From contig JAJZTQ010000011.1 in NCBI GenBank assembly GCA_021848825.1, positions 1 to 64,000 on the forward strand: a stretch of DNA of 64,000 nt, written 5' to 3'. The DNA comes from Pseudomonadota bacterium. GTDB taxonomy: Bacteria > Pseudomonadota > Gammaproteobacteria > Burkholderiales > JABEVD01. Positions 8,690 through 15,190 of the stretch are shown here, piece by piece. The notes beneath the pieces are model-generated. The model saw only the letters and a program-made list of their open reading frames with translations, made no database searches and was not told where the DNA came from. The position numbers and the translations under genes were made by a program. Every line of letters starts with the position of its first letter. The first letter of the stretch is position 1.

Positions 8690-8893
8690 AATGATCGTTG
8701 AGTAACACTAGCATTTTTCCCCGTTATCGTGTTGGTATTCCATGAATTTCATCACGATCAGCACGAGTTCAATACCCAAATAATTATCGTTGAGTAATAC
8801 TAGCATCTTTCCCCGTTATCGTGTCGATACATGGTATCATCGCAATGATAGTTGAGTAATGCCATTATTTTTCCCCGTTATCGTGTTGGTATT
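8690..8893. repeat. Three imperfect ~50-bp direct repeats (8690-8739, 8782-8831, 8844-8893)
   Basis: Shared core GTTGAGTAA....TTTCCCCGTTATCGTGTyGrTA; R1 and R3 are flanked by short inverted repeats (atcattccagaatgat; tatcatcgcaatgata). Confidence 0.85.
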
Positions 8894-8984
8894 TCCAAAA
8901 TTATATCGGCTTGGAAAAAAGCATCCTGGCACCGCATGAATAAAGTGCCAGGAAAATCGGCCTGATTCCCCAGTGGGAGGGATT

Positions 8985-9200
8985 ATGTTGGTGAAATTCG
9001 AGACCAGGAAACGCGGCTATATTTTGCAGCTTGAGCACGATCTGCTCGGCGATCTTGTGTTGACCCGTTACTGGTACGGACTGCAAAACAACCGGCATGG
9101 CTCCTGCATGCAAGTGTTCCTCAACGAGGAAGATGCGCACCGTCAGTTCGAAAAGGTTGTGCGTATGAGACTGAGAAATGGGTATGAAATCTCTGAATGA
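8985..9200 (+). CDS. Small WGR-domain-like protein
   Basis: MLVKFETRKRGYILQLEHDLLGDLVLTRYWYGLQNNRHGSCMQVFLNEEDAHRQFEKVVRMRLRNGYEISE matches the WGR domain pattern. Confidence 0.6.
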   Translation: MLVKFETRKRGYILQLEHDLLGDLVLTRYWYGLQNNRHGSCMQVFLNEEDAHRQFEKVVRMRLRNGYEISE

Positions 9201-9202
9201 CC

Positions 9203-10180
9203 TCAATGCGCCCCCTCTTTACGGCCCCGGTAATATTGGGCGATATCGCGCTTGAAAAGACCCCACAGCATCGCCATCGCGCCACCGGCGATAAGCGCGT
9301 TTTCGTCCTCTATCGCTGGGCTGATTGCAACCACCGCCTTGTAGTGCTTCACCAAATTCTTCACCATGAGCATGCCAACTTCGTCATCGATACCTTCAAT
9401 CGTGAAATTTGAAGCGCCCGTTACGGCGGAATCCAGCTTCTGCACAACCCTGTTGCGTCCAACCAGGATCGGCTCAAATACGGCCTTGATGTCGGCGAAG
9501 GTCGCGCCATAGAACTCGTACTTCGCCGGCATGTTTACCTTTAGAGCGAGTATTTCACAGCCCATCCGGCGAAATTCATTGTATCCCCCCATCGCCTTGG
9601 TGAGCAAAAACACCGCGTCACGGTCGAAATTACTTTCCCGTGCGATATAGACGCCGATCCGGTTGCTCGACTTGACCTTTATCTTGCCATCGCGTCGCTT
9701 GATGAAGCAAATGTACCCATCCCGCCATCCCTGGTTGGATGATACGGCAGCAAGCGCCCCCGCCGCCCCGCCCTCGTAAAGCCAAACATTATCAAGCACC
9801 TGGCCATTTGTCAGCAGGTATGCAGCCGACGACTGCTGTGACCGGCGCTCACAGTCCAGAAAATACTTGCGAACCGCTCGCCCCTTCTCATTCCTCTCCA
9901 CCATGGCAAGCTCTTTTGCCATGTCGAGAGTGATGCAGTATTCAACGGAACGACGGTCTCCTCCGCGCCCCTCGGTTTGATTCCCCCGTTTGGGGGAGCG
10001 CAGTTCGAAGTCCTTTCCTTCCTCGAATCCGTATGCCTTGATCCGATTCTTGATCCAGTCGGTAAAGTCCTTCCCAACCTCCAGCACGGAATGCAGCTCA
10101 CGCGCATCCACCACCAGCATTGACACACCCGCGATCTTTCCTTCCATCACTGGAACGAGTTGTTTATCAGCTTCGCTCAT
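9203..10180 (-). CDS. AntA-domain antirepressor-like protein with extra C-terminal region
   Basis: VVDARELHSVLEVGKDFTDWIKNRIKAYGFEEGKDF...YCITLDMAKELAMVERNEKGRAVRKYFLDCER is the AntA/AntB antirepressor signature; start chosen at MSEADKQ preceded by AAGGAGG. Confidence 0.75.
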   Translation of the reverse strand: MSEADKQLVPVMEGKIAGVSMLVVDARELHSVLEVGKDFTDWIKNRIKAYGFEEGKDFELRSPKRGNQTEGRGGDRRSVEYCITLDMAKELAMVERNEKGRAVRKYFLDCERRSQQSSAAYLLTNGQVLDNVWLYEGGAAGALAAVSSNQGWRDGYICFIKRRDGKIKVKSSNRIGVYIARESNFDRDAVFLLTKAMGGYNEFRRMGCEILALKVNMPAKYEFYGATFADIKAVFEPILVGRNRVVQKLDSAVTGASNFTIEGIDDEVGMLMVKNLVKHYKAVVAISPAIEDENALIAGGAMAMLWGLFKRDIAQYYRGRKEGAH

Positions 10181-10225
10181 GTTGAATCCTCCTTGTTTGT
10201 TCAAGATTGCAAGCGACAAATTGGC

Positions 10226-10284
10226 AAAAAAATGGGCACCAATTCCCTTGCGGGAAATGATGCCCCCCTCGTATGGGTTGAAAT
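10226..10284 (-). promoter_or_regulatory. Structured leader-like element, copy 3 (upstream of AntA gene)
   Basis: Minus strand CCCATACGAGGGGGGCATCATTTCCCGCAAGGGAATTGGTGCCCATTTTTTT; GGGCATC/GGTGCCC pairing followed by a U-tract. Confidence 0.6.
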
Positions 10285-10298
10285 TACTTCACTTTCAC

Positions 10299-11591
10299 TT
10301 ACTCGTCATCGAAGCCATCCCATTTCGCCAGATCGATTTCCTCGATGTCACCGAACGGTTGATAGCCAGGATACTCGCCATGCTCGCGGCACCATTGAAG
10401 AAGCTCCAATGCTGCGCGATACTTCTTTCGGCCCGTCTCGATCATTGCTGCGCTTGCCTTGTACACCGCGGCCTCGTGAGGTCCGTTTTTCTCGCTGGGC
10501 AGGAAGTAGAAAGGCAGAGTCAAACCCGTCAGTTCCTTTACAGCATCAGTGTAGAAAGCTGCTTGCAGATCGTAGCTGTACTTCCCGATTGATCTGGCAA
10601 ACCCGGTAATACTGGCATCCAGTGTGGATTTGACATCCAGAATGCCGGTCAAGGTTTTACCATCGTCCATCAGAAAATCCAGCCTGCACTTGCAACGAAT
10701 CCCAGTTACCGGATCGTCCCAGTATGCAGTCAGTTCCGGCTTTCCCTTTTGAAGCAACTTTCGCGCTCCTTTATGGGATAGGGCTTTTTGCCGCATTTTG
10801 ATGATGGCCTGCATATGCTCGTCCGTGAGGATGATCTTTTCGCCGTAAACCGCCTCGAAAACATCATCCCTGAAGCGAAACTCGGAATTTGCATCAGCAG
10901 CCTTGATCGCCGCCTTCAGCTCGTCCTTTGTCAGCGCCTCGACACGAATGCCCAAGGTAATTGCCGCTGCCTTGTAATCGTCAAGCGATTGCAGGGCTCC
11001 TGCAAGTTTCTCCTGGGTCATTGCGGCAAGTTCAGCCTGCACATCTTCTTTGAAGCGAAACTCGGAATTTGCATCAGCAGCTTTGATCGCCGCCTTCAGC
11101 TCGTCCTTTTTGAGTTTGGCATCAACCCCCAAGCGTGCCGCCGCTGCCTTGTAGTCATCCATCGACTGCAAGGTATTTTCGAAGGCACCAAGGGAATACC
11201 GCGCCATTTCAGCCTGAACATCGTCCTTGAAGCGAAACTCGGAATTTGCATCAGCGGCCTTGATCGCCGCCTTCAGCTCGTCCTTGCCAGGCACGCCGTA
11301 AGCGACACCCAACTTGTCCGCCGCTGCCTTGTAATCGTCAAACGATTGCAGGGTTCCAGCGAACACTTCTTCCTTGACGACATCATAGGTGGTCTCGAAC
11401 AGCCACGGCTCAAGGATAGCGGCATGAACCGCTGTCCCGAACTGCATAGCCTGTGTGGGTTCGATCTTCTCGTTGATGTATTCCGCGAAATGAGCAGGCG
11501 ACCGGAGCATACGCACCAAGGCTGAATGCCCTACCGCCGTCTTGTCCGCGTGATATTCGTCGGCTGAAATATTGATGAATTTGTCATGCAT
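10299..11591 (-). CDS. RecE/exonuclease VIII-like PD-(D/E)XK nuclease with three internal ~60-aa repeats
   Basis: ISADEYHADKTAVGHSALVRMLRSPAHFAEY...MQFGTAVHAAILEP...CRLDFLMDDGKTLTGILDVKST...YDLQAAFYTDAV; start trimmed to MHDKF at 11591. Confidence 0.75.
   Translation of the reverse strand: MHDKFINISADEYHADKTAVGHSALVRMLRSPAHFAEYINEKIEPTQAMQFGTAVHAAILEPWLFETTYDVVKEEVFAGTLQSFDDYKAAADKLGVAYGVPGKDELKAAIKAADANSEFRFKDDVQAEMARYSLGAFENTLQSMDDYKAAAARLGVDAKLKKDELKAAIKAADANSEFRFKEDVQAELAAMTQEKLAGALQSLDDYKAAAITLGIRVEALTKDELKAAIKAADANSEFRFRDDVFEAVYGEKIILTDEHMQAIIKMRQKALSHKGARKLLQKGKPELTAYWDDPVTGIRCKCRLDFLMDDGKTLTGILDVKSTLDASITGFARSIGKYSYDLQAAFYTDAVKELTGLTLPFYFLPSEKNGPHEAAVYKASAAMIETGRKKYRAALELLQWCREHGEYPGYQPFGDIEEIDLAKWDGFDDE
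10871..11400 (-). repeat. Three in-frame repeats of 177-180 bp inside the RecE-like gene
   Basis: tgaagcgaaactcggaatttgcatcagc recurs at 10871, 11051 and 11228; protein repeat LQSxDDYKAAAxxLG...KDELKAAIKAADANSEFRFxDDV. Confidence 0.88.
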
Positions 11592-11616
11592 GATGTATCT
11601 CCTTTTCGATGAAACG

Positions 11617-11670
11617 TAAAAAAAAGGGACACCATGCCCCTTGCGGGAAGTGATGTCCCGCAAGGGTTGA
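11617..11670 (-). promoter_or_regulatory. Structured leader-like element, copy 1 (upstream of RecE-like gene)
   Basis: Minus strand CCCTTGCGGGACATCACTTCCCGCAAGGGGCATGGTGTCCCTTTTTTTT; two mutually exclusive pairings. Confidence 0.65.
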
Positions 11671-11745
11671 ACTACGAAATACTGGGATCGATTGAAGATC
11701 AACCGATCTGGATGATGCCGGTTTCCCGGCGATGGTTAAACGCAA

Positions 11746-11877
11746 TCAGGCGTGATTTACGTCATCCTGATGTTTCTTGCCATGACGATCTTCAGCACGA
11801 TGATGCTTTGCGTAGATCGAGATCAACAGCAAAATGAAGGTTGCCAGACCAAAGGCTACCAGCGAATCAGTTGCCAT
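11746..11877 (-). CDS. Tiny single-TM protein (43 aa) with HRAED...KKHQD tail
   Basis: MATDSLVAFGLATFILLLISIYAKHHRAEDRHGKKHQDDVNHA, paralogous to the 1428-1550 ORF; SD GGAAGG. Confidence 0.62.
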   Translation of the reverse strand: MATDSLVAFGLATFILLLISIYAKHHRAEDRHGKKHQDDVNHA

Positions 11878-11941
11878 TGCCGCTACCTTCCTTTCGCAGA
11901 TAGATACCAGTAACAATACACAATATGAGCATAATGAGCAT
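11867..11941 (-). CDS. Tiny hydrophobic peptide (24 aa)
   Basis: MLIMLILCIVTGIYLRKEGSGNGN with strong SD (AAAAAGGAGGCACCTTGTTATG). Confidence 0.4.
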   Translation of the reverse strand: MLIMLILCIVTGIYLRKEGSGNGN

Positions 11942-11968
11942 AACAAGGTGCCTCCTTTTTGAAACAAG

Positions 11969-12020
11969 AAAAAGGGACACCATGGCCCTTGCGGGAAATA
12001 GCGTCCCGCTTGGGTGAATA
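11969..12020 (-). promoter_or_regulatory. Structured leader-like element, copy 2 (upstream of tiny membrane ORFs)
   Basis: Minus strand CCCAAGCGGGACGCTATTTCCCGCAAGGGCCATGGTGTCCCTTTTTC. Confidence 0.62.
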
Positions 12021-12343
12021 TCAACTACATTCGATCAGCCTGACGACTGAAGTGGTCCTGGGCGACTTGTCCCAGGTCTGCTTGTTTTAGAAGGCCATCT
12101 ACCTTCGTCAACACTGCAATAAGCAAGTGAATTGATAGCAATAGGCTAAATCTGATCCCTATGTTTGTCAACAAGCAAAGAAGAACCAAAATTTACCGCC
12201 CCGGATGCCCCGGTAATGCTCCAGGAACAATTGCGACTTTTTGGCTGCATACCAAGCTTGGCTTGTCATACGCTTTACAGGCTTATCCTGACGATGAGCT
12301 TTCGGAGTGCCTATTCATTGATTACATTACTTTTACAGTATAT

Positions 12344-12382
12344 TGATACTATTTTTACGTAATTGTGATACTATTAATACGT
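12344..12382. repeat. Two 17-bp direct repeats TGATACTATTWWTACGT upstream of parA
   Basis: 12344-12360 TGATACTATTTTTACGT and 12366-12382 TGATACTATTAATACGT, 22 bp start to start. Confidence 0.8.
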
Positions 12383-12403
12383 CAATCATGCATTGGAGCG
12401 ATT

Positions 12404-13036
12404 ATGATAGTGTCATGCCTGAATACCAAAGGTGGCGTTGGCAAAACGACAGCATCACTTAATCTCGCTGTTTCTCGCGCTCTCGAAGGCCGCTCCGTGC
12501 TTGCCGTCGATGGAGACCGACAAGGTTCACTGATCACGGCCTTGGCAAACAGGGAATGGGAGCCCGCCATTGCTGCCGCTCATTACCCTGACGGTCAGAT
12601 ACTTCGCCAACAAGTCACAATGGCGAAAGGTCGATACGATGACATCATCATCGATGCTGGTGGAAGGGATAACACGGCACTCCGGGCTGCGCTGATGCTT
12701 GCCGATCTAGTTCTGATCCCGTTTCTCCCGCGCTCGTTCGACGTATGGGCACTGGAAGACATGGCACGACTGCTCGAAGAGGCCAGGGCAACCCGAGATA
12801 TCCGTGCATTGGCATTTCTATCCATGGCTGACAGCCGTGGGAATGACAATGCAGAAGCGGCAGAATCCATACCAGAAGGAATCGAGTACCTGGGCACATC
12901 CATCGGTAGACGGAAGGCGATTGCCGATGCGGCAGGAAGAGGTAAAGGGATTCTGGAAGAGCCTAATCGAGACCTAAAGGCTTCTGATGAGATAAGGCGG
13001 TTTGTTGCGTCAATATACCGTTATGATAATCTCTAA
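12404..13036 (+). CDS. parA: ParA-family partition ATPase
   Basis: MIVSCLNTKGGVGKTTASLNLAVSRALEGRSVLAVDGDRQGS, Walker A deviant motif; start trimmed to ATG 12404. Confidence 0.88.
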   Translation: MIVSCLNTKGGVGKTTASLNLAVSRALEGRSVLAVDGDRQGSLITALANREWEPAIAAAHYPDGQILRQQVTMAKGRYDDIIIDAGGRDNTALRAALMLADLVLIPFLPRSFDVWALEDMARLLEEARATRDIRALAFLSMADSRGNDNAEAAESIPEGIEYLGTSIGRRKAIADAAGRGKGILEEPNRDLKASDEIRRFVASIYRYDNL

Positions 13037-13066
13037 AATCAGTAAACTTTACGGAATAACTACATC

Positions 13067-13303
13067 ATGGCTATTACCCCCCCAAAGAAACCTGCAACGG
13101 CTGATGAATTCATTGCCGGAGCGCCCGATGGCAAATCTGCTGAACCATCCAAGCAGATCAAAACGGCGGGGAGGAAAGCCATCATAACGCTCTCCATCGA
13201 TCACGCCCTGCTTGCCAAAGTCGATGCCTGGGCAAAAGCGCGAGGCATGAGCAGGGCTGCCGCGATCAGTTTTGCCGTCAGCAATTTGTTTCTGAGTGAA
13301 TGA
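13067..13303 (+). CDS. Small RHH-like DNA-binding protein, probable ParA partner
   Basis: ITLSIDHALLAKVDAWAKARGMSRAAAISFAVSNLFLSE; immediately downstream of parA. Confidence 0.55.
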   Translation: MAITPPKKPATADEFIAGAPDGKSAEPSKQIKTAGRKAIITLSIDHALLAKVDAWAKARGMSRAAAISFAVSNLFLSE

Positions 13304-13343
13304 TTGTTCCAGAAGTACTACGTCCACTACCGAGGAGAAAAAC

Positions 13344-13535
13344 ATGAGTCAAGACCTGATCGACATCATCGACCGTGAAGAGCGCGTTTTCAAATCCTTC
13401 CAGGCGGCCATCGAACTGATGGAAGGTAGCCCGTCTCAGGAAGTCCGCGAAGCGCAAACGCTTCTCGCATTGCTGGTCGATGAATATCAACCTTGTCGAG
13501 CCGCCATGCGGCAACAAGTCGAGGCCCGGTCATGA
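13344..13535 (+). CDS. Small conserved protein paralogous to 22674-22874
   Basis: LIDIIDREERVFKSFQAAIELMEGSPSQEVREAQTLLALLVDEYQPCR aligns with the second small ORF. Confidence 0.6.
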   Translation: MSQDLIDIIDREERVFKSFQAAIELMEGSPSQEVREAQTLLALLVDEYQPCRAAMRQQVEARS

Positions 13536-14404
13536 ACATGCCCTTTAAAAAGGGCCACACGGCGCTCGTATTGGCCGGATTCGGAATCCAGGCACATGCC
13601 CAAATCCAAAACACCATCATAAGCGACAGCTACCGTTTGCAGTCAGCAGATATACAGAACTTCTCCAAGGAAACACCCTGTTATCTTAGAGGCATCGAAA
13701 AACTCAATGACGCTTTTGGGAAGAAGGTCTTGCAGCTATTCAAAGACGAAGGGTTCAAAATCACGGACGATAAAAACGCCGAATGCGAAATAAATGTCGG
13801 CGGATGGATAAATTCTGACTCCGGTGGCAAATCGTTCTATTCGGATGAGCCTGACAAATGGGCGGAAAAAGAGGTCAATCCAAATCCGAAGGTTGCGGCG
13901 GCGATCAATGAAGCCCAAAATAAAGCTACTGCGGCCCGTCAGGGCGAGCCCATCGGCGGAAACGGTATAAACCTGCTCACACAAGCTGGTGGGCTATTTG
14001 GCGGTAACGGGGCTGCAATTGCGGGTGGAGCTGGTGTCGTGATCAATCTTCTCAGCATTTTCAACGGCGGCAACTCAAGTCCAAGTGGGGTGGCCGAAGT
14101 CAACGGGACAATGAGGTTTGGCCGGTACTTCCCAACAACGCAAGTGAGCGCCGAGATTTATACGGCTTCGAACGTTCCAGAAAAGCCGGAGGATTTGTTC
14201 TATGCCGGATACAAGGCTGTTATCGAGGATATGAAACTATGCATCTACAAATACCATGTGAAAAATAATCTGCCGTTTGATATGCCGGTTTCTGCCGATA
14301 TGGCGGCAAAAGGGAAGGAATGGGCACCCCATCCCCCAGCGGCGGTTTCGGCATCGCCTGGCACGAGCTCTTTTGTCGCTGCAAAACCTGATGCTACTCA
14401 GTGA
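13532..14404 (+). CDS. Exported hypothetical protein
   Basis: Signal-peptide-like N-terminus (MPFKKGHTALVLAGFGIQAHAQ); ATGA overlap with upstream ORF. Confidence 0.6.
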   Translation: MNMPFKKGHTALVLAGFGIQAHAQIQNTIISDSYRLQSADIQNFSKETPCYLRGIEKLNDAFGKKVLQLFKDEGFKITDDKNAECEINVGGWINSDSGGKSFYSDEPDKWAEKEVNPNPKVAAAINEAQNKATAARQGEPIGGNGINLLTQAGGLFGGNGAAIAGGAGVVINLLSIFNGGNSSPSGVAEVNGTMRFGRYFPTTQVSAEIYTASNVPEKPEDLFYAGYKAVIEDMKLCIYKYHVKNNLPFDMPVSADMAAKGKEWAPHPPAAVSASPGTSSFVAAKPDATQ

Positions 14405-14419
14405 GGAGTGAATAGGGTC

Positions 14420-14707
14420 ATGAAAGACATTATTTCAGTGAATAGACAATTTTTCATTCTCGCAAGAGAGCGGGCGAGAAACAAGCCAGCAGACGTGTCT
14501 TTCGATGTTGTGACAGGCTTAAGCGCATCGGCTTTGAACAGGATCGCTCAACTCGATATGGAAGAAATCGAGGTATTGGCTCAATCCGAAATAGGGCTTT
14601 TAACCCTCAGAATCTCCGAAAAGCAGATTGACACTATCTTGTCTGACATGCGTGAGAAGAAACGCACTGCCTACCTTGTCGCATCCTCACAATTGCAAAA
14701 ATCATAA
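14420..14707 (+). CDS. FlhD-like transcriptional regulator
   Basis: ISVNRQFFILARERARNKPADVSFDVVTGLSASALNRIAQLDMEEIEVLAQSEIGLLTLRIS resembles the FlhD INLSYLLLAQRL...A.LT..Q...LAE pattern. Confidence 0.6.
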   Translation: MKDIISVNRQFFILARERARNKPADVSFDVVTGLSASALNRIAQLDMEEIEVLAQSEIGLLTLRISEKQIDTILSDMREKKRTAYLVASSQLQKS

Positions 14708-14718
14708 CTGGTGACAAA

Positions 14719-15174
14719 ATGACGATGATACTGATACTGATGGCCATAAGCTTTATCGTGATTCAATCGATCAATGAAAGCCCCCGCAAGAAGCAGCATA
14801 TTGCATTATGGTTATCGTACTGCTGCACGATTCTGGGCATCACCTTGATCACCAATGCCAGAGTCGGGCTCCTTCTCTCGGTATTGACCTTCCTGATCGC
14901 CCAGCTATTCCCGCAAATCCGGGCCGCTCGTAGACGAGTAATCGCCAAAATCTTATACCCAACAGGTAGGCATTCAGTCAGAAGAAAGCGAATTCAGAGA
15001 TGGCCCCATTTCTTACATTCTATAGATACACCTAGTACGAATTCCAATATTGAGTTCGATTCTTCCTGCATGAATTCGAATTTTGGTCATGATTTCGCCC
15101 AGGGATATGGAACAGGCGTCTCTGACGGCTCGCTCGGTTCAACAATGGGGGCTGGTGCCAGTCACAAGTGGTAA
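14719..15174 (+). CDS. Hypothetical membrane protein
   Basis: Two N-terminal hydrophobic segments; complete ORF following the FlhD-like gene. Confidence 0.5.
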   Translation: MTMILILMAISFIVIQSINESPRKKQHIALWLSYCCTILGITLITNARVGLLLSVLTFLIAQLFPQIRAARRRVIAKILYPTGRHSVRRKRIQRWPHFLHSIDTPSTNSNIEFDSSCMNSNFGHDFAQGYGTGVSDGSLGSTMGAGASHKW

Positions 15175-15190
15175 TTGGCTTGCCGTTCGC

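Noticed and set aside
8690-8893. Possible CRISPR array
   Set aside because: Only three imperfect 50-bp repeats with unequal start intervals (92 and 62 bp), no spacer structure and no cas genes.
11053-11525. Plus-strand ORF across the RecE-like gene (10788-11525, 245 aa)
   Set aside because: Shadow translation of the internal repeats; minus-strand RecE-like protein has recognisable nuclease motifs.
12048-12090. Hairpin cctgggcgacttgtcccagg as a regulatory RNA
   Set aside because: Only a 6-bp stem with no repeat elsewhere and no clear gene association; could be a weak terminator.
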